A DNA stretch of 64,000 nt from Cryomorphaceae bacterium. Lineage in GTDB: Bacteria > Bacteroidota > Bacteroidia > Flavobacteriales > Schleiferiaceae. This document shows, piece by piece, positions 1 through 9,646 of this stretch. Made by a program: the position numbers and the translations under genes. The notes beneath the pieces are model-generated. The model saw only the letters and a program-made list of their open reading frames with translations, searched no databases and was not told the DNA's origin. Positions within the stretch are counted from its first letter, which is position 1; every line of letters begins with the position of its first letter. The stretch is from the NCBI GenBank assembly GCA_002682945.1, contig NYSL01000033.1, forward strand, positions 37,106 to 101,105, in the 5' to 3' direction.

Positions 1-120
1 CCCTTCCCAAATACCTTTTTTAAAAAAAATTGCAATATCTAGAACATTAAGACCATGTAAAAAGGGAACTTTTATTTTTTTCAAATAGTTCTTTAATGAT
101 TCTTTTGTTTTTTGATACAT
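1..120 (-). CDS. YihY/BrkB-family inner-membrane protein, N-terminal fragment (cut by window edge)
   Basis: Only the first 40 codons lie in the window, read leftwards from the ATG at 118-120 and open to base 1. The fragment starts MYQKTKESLKNYL and runs into PFLHGLNVLDIAIFF, a basic amphipathic start followed by the segment that precedes the first membrane helix in YihY/BrkB proteins. The family are polytopic inner-membrane proteins of uncertain function. The start lies only 4 bases beyond the nadC stop on the same strand, so the two genes probably form one transcript; from memory this neighbour is common beside nadC and rlmH in Flavobacteriia. The family call rests on a short stretch and on context. 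Confidence 0.6.
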   Translation of the reverse strand, partial: MYQKTKESLKNYLKKIKVPFLHGLNVLDIAIFFKKGIWEG

Positions 121-124
121 TGAT

Positions 125-1003
125 TCAAATGTCGGCTTTAAAATTCAAATCCAAGTTTTTCGCAGAATGAGTTAATGAGCCGGAAGAAATGAAGTCTATC
201 CCTGAAAGCGCATATTTCCGAATATTAGATATGTCGATCCCTCCACTAATTTCTATCTCTTTCTCACCATTTATAAGTTCTACCGCACTAGAGCACATCT
301 CCACAGAAAAATTATCCAGCATGATACGATTAATATACTTTTCATCCATGGCTTCTTTGACCTCTTTTAAATTTCTTACTTCAACTTCAATTTCTCTTGT
401 AAGCTGATGACGGTCTAGATAATCTTTTGTTTGACTCACAGCTTTTTTAATGCTACCACAATAGTCAATATGATTATCTTTTAGCATTATATAGTCATAT
501 AAACCCATCCTATGATTATGGCCGCCTCCGACTCTGACTGCGTATTTTTCTAAATATCTCCAGCCTGGAGTAGTTTTTCTTGTGTCCAATAGCTTGCAAT
601 TGGTTCCCTCTAGTTTTTTTGACATTAAGTTTGTTAGAGTTGCAATACCACTCAATCTTTGAATGTAATTGAGCATTATTCTCTCAACACCTAATAGGGA
701 TTTTATGGGTCCATATGCCGATAAGATAATTTCGTTGTTCTCAACATTATCTCCATCACATTTAATCTTCTCCCACGCTATTTCTTTATCAAATAAATTG
801 AATATTGAAGGCAATAATTCCATACCTGCAATTATTCCATTTTCTTTTGACCTTAACTTTGCTGTTCCTTTTTCATTTAATCCAAAACATGCATTGCTAG
901 AATGATCACCAGAACCTTTTCCAGAGCCAAAATCTTCTTGAATGGTATATTTCAAATGGTTATGCCAATCAATTGTTTTAATGTAATCTAGTTTTTGTTT
1001 CAC
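125..1003 (-). CDS. nadC: Nicotinate-nucleotide pyrophosphorylase (carboxylating)
   Basis: Converts quinolinate and PRPP to nicotinate mononucleotide, CO2 and pyrophosphate in de novo NAD synthesis. Counted from the upstream ATG at 1036, quinolinate/PRPP-binding motifs are visible: DTRKTTPG (151-158), GGGHNHR (170-176), KDNH (186-189), EVEV (217-220) and SSGSLTHS (284-291). I chose the GTG at 1003: it leaves about 22 residues before the EDFG segment, as usual in the family, and avoids overlapping rlmH. The ATG at 1036 adds 11 hydrophobic residues of unlikely origin and would overlap rlmH by 11 bases. It is followed on the same strand by the YihY-type gene. Family identity is certain; the start is not. 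Confidence 0.93.
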   Translation of the reverse strand: MKQKLDYIKTIDWHNHLKYTIQEDFGSGKGSGDHSSNACFGLNEKGTAKLRSKENGIIAGMELLPSIFNLFDKEIAWEKIKCDGDNVENNEIILSAYGPIKSLLGVERIMLNYIQRLSGIATLTNLMSKKLEGTNCKLLDTRKTTPGWRYLEKYAVRVGGGHNHRMGLYDYIMLKDNHIDYCGSIKKAVSQTKDYLDRHQLTREIEVEVRNLKEVKEAMDEKYINRIMLDNFSVEMCSSAVELINGEKEIEISGGIDISNIRKYALSGIDFISSGSLTHSAKNLDLNFKADI

Positions 1004-1025
1004 GTTTGCAAAGATCGTAAGAACT

Positions 1026-1451
1026 ATGGAAATCATTTTGTTAGTAATCGGGCCAACTAAAGAGAAATATATTCGAGAGGGATTGGATTTTTATGAGTCA
1101 AGATTAAAAAAATACTCAAAATTTAAAATATCAACTGTTTCCAGTGAGAATAAAATTCTAGAGTTTTTAAAGAAGGGAGATAAGCTTATAATTCTAGATG
1201 GAAAAGGAACTTCATATTCAAGTGAGGGCTTGTCTAGTCAATTTCAAAAATGGATGAATTCAGGTCCAAAAAGACTGATATTTGCAATAGGCGATGCGTA
1301 TGGTTTTAAATCTCATACAATGGTTAGAGCAGATTATACAATGTCTTTGGGGCCCATGACTTACCCACATGATTTAGCGAGATTGATTTTTTTAGAGCAG
1401 TTATATCGATCTTGGACAATCTTAGGAGGTGAACCATATCATCACGGGTAG
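1026..1451 (+). CDS. rlmH: 23S rRNA (pseudouridine1915-N3)-methyltransferase RlmH
   Basis: SPOUT-class methyltransferase that modifies pseudouridine 1915 in helix 69 of 23S rRNA on assembled ribosomes. The C-terminal knot is clear: MTYPHDLARLIFLEQLYR (111-128) and the terminal EPYHHG (136-141). At 141 residues it is about 15 shorter than the usual 155-157; the loss is in the variable region around residues 40-50, not in the knot. The motif usually written IGGxxG reads IGDAYGF (88-94), with Asp in place of the second Gly. Its start is divergent from, and within about 25 bases of, the nadC start. holA follows after 24 bases. Confidence 0.93.
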   Translation: MEIILLVIGPTKEKYIREGLDFYESRLKKYSKFKISTVSSENKILEFLKKGDKLIILDGKGTSYSSEGLSSQFQKWMNSGPKRLIFAIGDAYGFKSHTMVRADYTMSLGPMTYPHDLARLIFLEQLYRSWTILGGEPYHHG

Positions 1452-1475
1452 TTGCAATATGCTTAATTTAATAAA

Positions 1476-2480
1476 ATGACTTTAGAAGATTTATCGAATA
1501 ATTTAAAACAAGGGAAATTTCTTCCAGTATATATTTTTGAGGGAGATGAACCTTTTTTTATTAATCGTGCTCTAGAGTTAGTTATCGAAGAATCTCTGGA
1601 GGATGATCAAAAGGATTTTAATCTTAATATTCTTTATGGCAGAGATACTGATTCAATTTCCATTGTAAATCACTCAAAAAGGTACCCAGTCATGTCTGAT
1701 AAAAATGTAGTCATCGTTAGAGAGGCTCAAGATCTCAAAGATATCGACTCATTATCTTCTTACATTGGTAATTTGAATCCAAATACCATTCTCGCTATCG
1801 GTTTAAAGGGTAAAAAACTTGATAAAAGAAAATCATTATATAAGTCTATTCGAAATAATAAAGATGTTCTTCACATCTCGTTTAAAAGACTCTATGAAAA
1901 TCAAATTCCGTATTGGATAGATTCACAGGTTCAGAATAGAGGGATGATAATAACTCAAAAAGCATCAATACTGTTAACGGAAAATATTGGTTCAGATTTA
2001 TTGAGGATAAATCATGAATTAGAAAAAATTTGCGCTTTTTTGGGTAATAAAAATGAAATTGATGAAAAAGCTGTAGAACATGTAACTGGATTTAGTAGGG
2101 AGTTTAACAATTTTGAATTGGTAAAATCTTTAGCCACAAAAAATTTGTCAAAAGCATATAAAATATCAAAAAGTTTTAGTGAAAATCCCAAGAAAAACCC
2201 CGTAATAGTCAGCATTTCTATACTTTTTTCAAGCTTTTCAAAAGCTCTAGTTTATTCAAATATTTCAAATAAAAATTCAAAAAATGTACTTCAAGAATTG
2301 AATATTTCAGAATACGCTTTGAGGGATATTGCGTTGTTAAGCCAGAATTATACGAGGGATAAGTTGATACGAATCATTGGGTATCTTCGCGATGCTGATC
2401 GCCAAGCCAAAGGAATGGGCAGTACAAATTTAAAAGATGGAACTATTCTCAATGAATTACTTTTTAAGATTCTTTATTAG
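1476..2480 (+). CDS. holA: DNA polymerase III delta subunit
   Basis: Clamp-loader subunit that opens the beta sliding clamp. The protein is 334 residues, normal for the family, with the typical beginning LPVYIFEGDEPF (about residues 16-27), which corresponds to the degenerate nucleotide-binding loop of HolA. The middle region ends in a helical collar domain (about 210-334). The family is divergent, so the assignment rests on the N-terminal signature, the length and the overall pattern. Its last 29 bases also encode the signal peptide of the next gene in another frame. It probably shares a transcript with rlmH upstream. Confidence 0.88.
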   Translation: MTLEDLSNNLKQGKFLPVYIFEGDEPFFINRALELVIEESLEDDQKDFNLNILYGRDTDSISIVNHSKRYPVMSDKNVVIVREAQDLKDIDSLSSYIGNLNPNTILAIGLKGKKLDKRKSLYKSIRNNKDVLHISFKRLYENQIPYWIDSQVQNRGMIITQKASILLTENIGSDLLRINHELEKICAFLGNKNEIDEKAVEHVTGFSREFNNFELVKSLATKNLSKAYKISKSFSENPKKNPVIVSISILFSSFSKALVYSNISNKNSKNVLQELNISEYALRDIALLSQNYTRDKLIRIIGYLRDADRQAKGMGSTNLKDGTILNELLFKILY

Positions 2481-4803
2481 CTCAATAGTTTTTTTAACTA
2501 TATCTACAGTTTTTGCTCAAGATATTGGAGGAGTACGAGGTTATGTTTTGGACCGCCAGTCTCAGAGACCAATTGAGTATGCTCAAATATTAGTTGAAGG
2601 TTCTGAAATAAAAGATCTGGTCAAGGATCTAGACATCAGTGTTTATGCGAATAGCGATGGATATTTTCAGATTACGGGTTTGCCATTTGGAGATGCAATC
2701 ATTTCTGTAAAGATGCCTGGCTATGAAACAATTAATCGAAAAGTTTCTATAAAATCCTCACGAATAGTATTTGAAAGGTTCCTCCTCAATGAGTCTGTTG
2801 TTACTCTTGATGATGTTATTATTGATGTTGAAAGACAAGAACAACAAACAAAGGTTGCGACGGCCGTAGTTCAGTTAAGTGCAAAATCAATAACGACTTT
2901 TTCCATTGGAGGAGAACCGGATTTGATGAGAGCCTTGCAAGTTTTACCAGGGGTGATTACAACTGGAGATCAGGGTGGTCAGTTATACATACGAGGTGGG
3001 GCGCCGATTCAAAACTTGGTGAAATTAGATGGAATGATTCTTTATAACCCTTTTCATAGTATTGGTTTTTTCTCTGTCTTTGATACAGATATTCTTCAAC
3101 GTGCAGATGTCTACACTGCAGGTTTTGGAGCAAAATATGGGGGGAGAAATTCTTCTGTCATGGATATTAAAACTCGAACAGGCAATCGAAAAAAGTATTC
3201 GGGAAAGGTTTCCTCATCCACTTATATGAGCAAAGTTCTTTTTGAAGCTCCAATCGGTAAAAAAGGTCCAGACGGGTTAGCTCCAAGCTCTCTGATGATT
3301 TCAGCAAAGTCTTCATATCTAGATCAAATTTCACCATACGTCTATCCATATGTGGCAACAGAGTATGGAGGTTTACCTTTTTCTTTTCAGGATATTTTTG
3401 GCAAGTATTCGATTGAGTCCAGGGGAGGAAATAGAGTTAATTTATTTGGATTTAATTTTAATGATGCAGTCCGATTTGCAGGGGATAAAAGCATCTCATG
3501 GCAATCTAATGGATATGGCGCTGATTTTTTGGTGATTCCCTCGTCCTCGGGAACAATTATTGAGGCACATCTTGCTCAAAGTAACTACAAAATTCAATCC
3601 ACAGAACTATTAAATCGACCCAGAGAAAGTTCGATTGATGGATTTAATGGTGGATTAGATTTTACGTATCTACTTCGGAAATATGATGAATTTAAATATG
3701 GGCTTGAATTTGTTGGCTTCCGCACGGATTATCAATACACGAATAGTGTGGGACGAACTTTAGATCAAATTCAAAATACAACTGAAATTGGGGGGTATTT
3801 AGACTACAAAAGGCAGATAGGAAGGTGGCTCATTCAACCGGGTTTCAGACTTCATAATTATGGTTCTTTGGCAATTGTCAGGGCAGAGCCCCGATTTGGA
3901 TTAAAATTTAATGCCACAGAGTATTTGAGATTTAAGGCCTCTGGAGGAAGGTATTCTCAGAATCTTGTAGCAGCAAATAGTGACCGGGATGTTGTGAATC
4001 TATTTTATGGGTTTTTGAGTGGTGCAGGGGACTTACCTTCACAGTTTGAGGGAAAGCCATTAAACAACAGTCTTCAAACAGCGAATCATTTGGTTTTAGG
4101 AACTGAATTAAATTTAACGAAGGGCTTGAAACTTGAATTAGAAGGTTATGTTAAGGTGTTCGATCAAATTACCAATATTAATCGATACAAAATTTATGAT
4201 GATATTCCCGTATATGAAGACCAGCCTGAGTTATTGAGAAAGGATTTTATGGTTGAAAGAGGTTTAGCCCGAGGAATCGATGCTTTAATCACTTACCAGG
4301 ATAAGAAATGGTATTTTTGGGGTGTATACTCCCTTGGAAGGGTTTCGCGCTTTGACGGGGTTCAAAATTACGCTCCTCAGTTTGACCGCCGCCATAATCT
4401 TAATTTATTATTAGCGTACAAGGGTAAAAAAGATTGGGAGGTAAACCTGAGATGGAATTTTGGCTCCGGCTTCCCTTTTACTCCAATTAGAGGATATTTC
4501 GAGAATCAAACTTTTACAAATGACTTAGGTCAGCCCCTTATTGATTATTCATACCAAGATGCAAATGGTGCTATTGGCATTCTATATGGTGATATAAATA
4601 GTCAGAGGCTACCATCATATCATCGATTGGATTTTACGATGAAAAAAGCTTGGGATCTTAAATCTAACCAGAAAATTGAAATCGCCCTTGCAGCAACAAA
4701 TGCTTACAATAGGCGAAATATTTTTTATTATGATACTCCAAGCGCGAGACGGGTAAATCAACTACCAATAATGCCAACATTTATGATGAGCTACGCGTTT
4801 TAA
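2452..4803 (+). CDS. TonB-dependent outer-membrane receptor with carboxypeptidase-like N-terminal domain
   Basis: Outer-membrane active transporter of unknown substrate, 783 residues from the ATG at 2452. A signal peptide (MNYFLRFFISSIVFL to VFAQ, 1-22) is followed by a carboxypeptidase-regulatory-like beta sandwich (about 25-110, GYVLDRQSQRPIEYAQILVEG), a plug domain (about 120-225, with LPGV, YIRGGAPIQNLVKLDG and GFGAKYGGRNSSV) and a beta barrel ending in the aromatic SYAF. There is no SusD partner next to it, so it is not a classic SusCD pair. An upstream in-frame ATG at 2437 adds MELFS; the signal peptide favours 2452. Both starts lie within holA, and no ATG, GTG or TTG occurs after the holA stop that would keep the signal peptide. 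Confidence 0.9.
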   Translation: MNYFLRFFISSIVFLTISTVFAQDIGGVRGYVLDRQSQRPIEYAQILVEGSEIKDLVKDLDISVYANSDGYFQITGLPFGDAIISVKMPGYETINRKVSIKSSRIVFERFLLNESVVTLDDVIIDVERQEQQTKVATAVVQLSAKSITTFSIGGEPDLMRALQVLPGVITTGDQGGQLYIRGGAPIQNLVKLDGMILYNPFHSIGFFSVFDTDILQRADVYTAGFGAKYGGRNSSVMDIKTRTGNRKKYSGKVSSSTYMSKVLFEAPIGKKGPDGLAPSSLMISAKSSYLDQISPYVYPYVATEYGGLPFSFQDIFGKYSIESRGGNRVNLFGFNFNDAVRFAGDKSISWQSNGYGADFLVIPSSSGTIIEAHLAQSNYKIQSTELLNRPRESSIDGFNGGLDFTYLLRKYDEFKYGLEFVGFRTDYQYTNSVGRTLDQIQNTTEIGGYLDYKRQIGRWLIQPGFRLHNYGSLAIVRAEPRFGLKFNATEYLRFKASGGRYSQNLVAANSDRDVVNLFYGFLSGAGDLPSQFEGKPLNNSLQTANHLVLGTELNLTKGLKLELEGYVKVFDQITNINRYKIYDDIPVYEDQPELLRKDFMVERGLARGIDALITYQDKKWYFWGVYSLGRVSRFDGVQNYAPQFDRRHNLNLLLAYKGKKDWEVNLRWNFGSGFPFTPIRGYFENQTFTNDLGQPLIDYSYQDANGAIGILYGDINSQRLPSYHRLDFTMKKAWDLKSNQKIEIALAATNAYNRRNIFYYDTPSARRVNQLPIMPTFMMSYAF

Positions 4804-6447
<1,644 letters not shown>

Positions 6448-6449
6448 AA

Positions 6450-8207
6450 ATGATAGAAGAAAAAACAATTGATCGTAATCAAATTATTGGTTTTTTGCTG
6501 ATTGCAGGAATTTTAATTGGTCTGAGCTGGTGGACGAGTAGTCAAGAAACATCAACGGTTCCTGAAGAAGAAAAAATAGTAATTGAATCAAAAGAATCTT
6601 TAGATGATTTTTCTATGGATTCAACTTCGTATGAATTGAAAGAAAAGATATCAGTTGATTCATCTTTCGAATTTTCAAAAGAATATATCTTAGAAAATGA
6701 AAAGGTTAGTTATTCATTTAATTCCTTGGGAGCGCAGCTTTCAAAAGTGGAGTTGAAAAACTATAAAGACTTTAGAGGAGAGCCTCTTTATCTAGTAAAT
6801 GGAAGACATAAAATATCAGGAGCAAATAGAGGGGTTTTTAACGGAAATATTATTTCTGATGGGGATGGTGCTCAAACTCTGACTCTAAAAAATGCTGATG
6901 GTATCCAATGGGTTTTCACCTTGAATAAAGGCTATGGTTTAACTTGGAATCTTAAGGTTCCTGATTCCGATAATGTTTCCCTAAAGTGGAGCCAGGACGG
7001 GATTCGTCATGAAAAAAGTTATTCAAATGAAAACCAGTACACCACAACTTATTTTTATGATGCTGAAGACGAAAAAAAAGATAATCTAAAAAATGGTAGA
7101 GATGATGACGATATAGCAAGTAATATCTCATGGGTTGCCCATAAGCAGCAATTCTTTTCAAGTATATTATTATCTAATGCCCCTTTTTCTTCAGCCCAAT
7201 TAGCAACAACAACCCCACCGTTAAATGACTCGAGTCATACGCGTCAATTTCGTTCCGTATTGCAAATAAATGGAGAGAGAAGCGGTATAGACGCAAGTGG
7301 TCTTTGGTATCATGGTCCAAATCAATATATGGAATTGAAAAAATTCGATAAGGGTTTTGATGAAATCATCCCATTTGGCTGGGGAATTTTTGGATGGATA
7401 TCTAAAGGAATAGTAGTTCCTCTTTTTAGTATAATGGAGAGTTTTGGTTGGAGTTATGGGCTGATCATTTTTTTGATGGCTTTTATCATCAAGTTAGCGT
7501 TATCTCCCTTAACATTTGCCTCTTATAAGTCTATGGCTAAGATGCGGCTTTTGAAGCCGGAGCTGGATGAACTGGCGGAAAAGTATGGAAACGATGCCCA
7601 GAGAAAACAACAAGAAACAATGAAGATGTACACGAAGGCCGGAGTTAATCCCCTCGGAGGCTGCATCCCTCAACTTTTACAATTTCCAATATTAATTGCG
7701 ATGTTTCGCTTTTTTCCAGCTAGTATCGAGCTTAGGCAGAAATCATTTTTATGGGCACAAGATTTAAGTAGCTATGACAGCATATTTGAATTTGGACAAT
7801 GGTTCAGTCTTCCATTTTATGGAGACCATGTGAGTTTATTTACGATTTTAATGGCCATATCAACTTTCTTATATACACGGTTTAATAACTCCATGACCCC
7901 GTCATCAAATAATATGATGCAACAGCAGATGCAGGTTATTCAATATTTAATGCCAATAATGCTTTTAGTATGGTTTAATAATTATGCCTCTGGACTATCA
8001 TACTATTATTTCGTTTCCAATTTATTGATATTTGGTCAGCAATGGTCGATTAAGAAATTCTTTATAAACGAGGATAAATTGCGAGCGAAAATTGAAGACA
8101 CTAAGGCAAAAGGCGGCAAGCAGTCAAAATTTTCCAAAAGAATGAATGAGATGATGGAAGCTCAAAAAGAGTCGGGAAACAGGCGGGCTCGAAGAATGGA
8201 TAAATAG
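6450..8207 (+). CDS. yidC: Membrane protein insertase YidC (Oxa1 family)
   Basis: Inserts and folds inner-membrane proteins with or without SecYEG. The 585-residue protein has an N-terminal anchor helix (about 11-26), a large periplasmic beta domain (about 60-300), and the 60KD_IMP core of five helices beginning near residue 325, with the conserved LGGCIPQLLQFPILIAMF segment and the MPIMLLVWFNNYASGLSYYY region. The C-terminus is rich in Lys and Arg (KFSKRMNEM, NRRARRMDK), as expected for ribosome contact. It follows pyrG by 2 bases and is followed by a small membrane protein after 22 bases. Confidence 0.98.
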   Translation: MIEEKTIDRNQIIGFLLIAGILIGLSWWTSSQETSTVPEEEKIVIESKESLDDFSMDSTSYELKEKISVDSSFEFSKEYILENEKVSYSFNSLGAQLSKVELKNYKDFRGEPLYLVNGRHKISGANRGVFNGNIISDGDGAQTLTLKNADGIQWVFTLNKGYGLTWNLKVPDSDNVSLKWSQDGIRHEKSYSNENQYTTTYFYDAEDEKKDNLKNGRDDDDIASNISWVAHKQQFFSSILLSNAPFSSAQLATTTPPLNDSSHTRQFRSVLQINGERSGIDASGLWYHGPNQYMELKKFDKGFDEIIPFGWGIFGWISKGIVVPLFSIMESFGWSYGLIIFLMAFIIKLALSPLTFASYKSMAKMRLLKPELDELAEKYGNDAQRKQQETMKMYTKAGVNPLGGCIPQLLQFPILIAMFRFFPASIELRQKSFLWAQDLSSYDSIFEFGQWFSLPFYGDHVSLFTILMAISTFLYTRFNNSMTPSSNNMMQQQMQVIQYLMPIMLLVWFNNYASGLSYYYFVSNLLIFGQQWSIKKFFINEDKLRAKIEDTKAKGGKQSKFSKRMNEMMEAQKESGNRRARRMDK

Positions 8208-8229
8208 TATTTTTTATCAACTCTCCATT

Positions 8230-8562
8230 ATGATTAATTTGACCCTTACTTTAAGAGTTTTTGCTTTTCTTGAAGGTGTCTCTTTGTTGCTTCTTGTTTT
8301 CCTGGCTATGCCCCTAAAGTATTTATATGACGACCCCCGATTGGTGAGTTATACCGGAATGATTCATGGGATATTATTTATTGGCTATTCAATTAATTTA
8401 TCTCTTGTTTACTTTAAGTATAAATGGGAATTTTGGAAAATACTAATGGCTTTTGGCTTAGCGTTCATTCCCTTTGGTACTTTCTATGCAGATAAATATT
8501 TTTTTGGGAAGTTGAAGGCACAAAAAAAGGGTTCTCTTTCAAGAACGCTTTTTGAAAAGTAA
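8230..8562 (+). CDS. DUF3817 small integral membrane protein
   Basis: A 110-residue protein of unknown function with about three predicted membrane helices (residues 5-27, 41-62, 69-90). The opening LTLRVFAFLEGVSLLLLVFLAMPLKY, the middle GMIHGILFIGY and the AFIPFGTFYADK segment are the hallmarks of DUF3817. It lies 22 bases after yidC and is probably the last gene of the pyrG-yidC transcript. A hairpin with flanking A and T tracts sits inside its last codons (8524-8553), so the coding end doubles as a terminator. Confidence 0.85.
   Translation: MINLTLTLRVFAFLEGVSLLLLVFLAMPLKYLYDDPRLVSYTGMIHGILFIGYSINLSLVYFKYKWEFWKILMAFGLAFIPFGTFYADKYFFGKLKAQKKGSLSRTLFEK
8524..8553. terminator. Bidirectional intrinsic terminator within the DUF3817 coding end
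   Basis: A5-G (8524-8529) and GTTCT (8531-8535) pair with AGAAC (8542-8546) and C-T5 (8548-8553), with one G-G mismatch and a 6-base loop. On the minus strand the hairpin runs into seven T (bases 8522-8528). It can end both the pyrG-yidC transcript and the convergent lipoprotein transcript, whose genes are only 7 bases apart. Confidence 0.6.
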
Positions 8563-8569
8563 TTTTTAC

Positions 8570-9520
8570 TTACCCTTGAAAGCCATTAACAAAAAGAACT
8601 CCAGGAGATCCATCAAATCTTTCAGACCATATAATGGTTACTACATCATAATCAAGATCCTTTCCTAAAACAACTTCTATTGCGTCAAGGTCTATGCCTT
8701 GAACCTTTAAAGGTATTTTAATTTGAATAGGAGTATATTCTGATCCGAAAATATCATTTTGGAAATAAGATTTACCAAGAGGATTAATGGTATCTAGAGT
8801 TACACCCCATTGAAAAGGTGTATTTCCTGAGGCGTAAGGAATATTGTCATGCGTGTAAACATCCCCAGCTTTTTTGCTAAATGTATCTACTGCCCATTTT
8901 GATGGACTAGTTCCAGACCCTTGCGTCACAGTTGATTGACTGGATTGTTGGTTTAAATCTACTGGCATACCTCCAAGGTTGTATTCTTTTCCCTCTATCC
9001 CTGAAACTAGCAGATAACTTTGAACGTAATAGGAAATATTTTTTTTGTCCTCAAAAAATTTGACTTTGATATCAACTGTCATCATAGAATCTCCGTCTTT
9101 AATGCTCGCGACATGAGAAACTCCAACAGGAGCCGTTTGAGATATGGCTGTGAGAGCGGGATCTTTTGGGAATTGAGAGGCATCTGCATTATTTACGTAA
9201 AAATGTGGTATTCCAGTTGATGGATAAAGAATATTCAATTCGTCTTGAACTGGCGTTACTAATGGGTCACCGGTATGTGATGCAAAGCCCAAAACTTTGA
9301 TTTCAGTTTCCGTATTTTCCTCTTTAACTTCTAACATTCTTTCTGTTCCTATCGGACATGTATGACACCATGATGCTGTCGTTTGATGAACAAAAGCTTT
9401 TTGTCCAGATGAAACAATTAAGTTATCCGTAACGTAAGGTGTTGGAGGAGGAGGAGTGGTGTTTGGTTCACAGGCTACAAAACCGATTACCAAGATTGAA
9501 CTGATGAATATATTTTTCAT
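8570..9520 (-). CDS. Secreted lipoprotein with thioredoxin-like (Omp28-type) domain
   Basis: A 316-residue predicted lipoprotein. From the ATG at 9520, the signal sequence MKNIFISSILVIGFVAC has a lipobox with Cys17, then a Pro/Thr linker (21-28). A thioredoxin-like segment follows with Trp-Cys-His-Thr-Cys-Pro (51-56; Cys52 and Cys55) and a cis-Pro-like GIPHFYVN. This resembles Omp28-related proteins of Bacteroidota. The rest is a beta-rich region with no motif I recognise. It may act in thiol exchange or just be a surface protein with a thioredoxin fold; the partner is unknown. The in-frame ATG at 9538 adds MTKETL and spoils the signal peptide start. Confidence 0.75.
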   Translation of the reverse strand: MKNIFISSILVIGFVACEPNTTPPPPTPYVTDNLIVSSGQKAFVHQTTASWCHTCPIGTERMLEVKEENTETEIKVLGFASHTGDPLVTPVQDELNILYPSTGIPHFYVNNADASQFPKDPALTAISQTAPVGVSHVASIKDGDSMMTVDIKVKFFEDKKNISYYVQSYLLVSGIEGKEYNLGGMPVDLNQQSSQSTVTQGSGTSPSKWAVDTFSKKAGDVYTHDNIPYASGNTPFQWGVTLDTINPLGKSYFQNDIFGSEYTPIQIKIPLKVQGIDLDAIEVVLGKDLDYDVVTIIWSERFDGSPGVLFVNGFQG

Positions 9521-9646
9521 TAGGGTTTCTTTAGTCATACCGTAAATATATGACTTCCAACTGCGACATTATTAAAAATTATATTTCTCAAAGCGTCAAA
9601 ATGTTTCTTCGACACAAATTTTCTTTTAAGCGAGTTAAAATCTATT

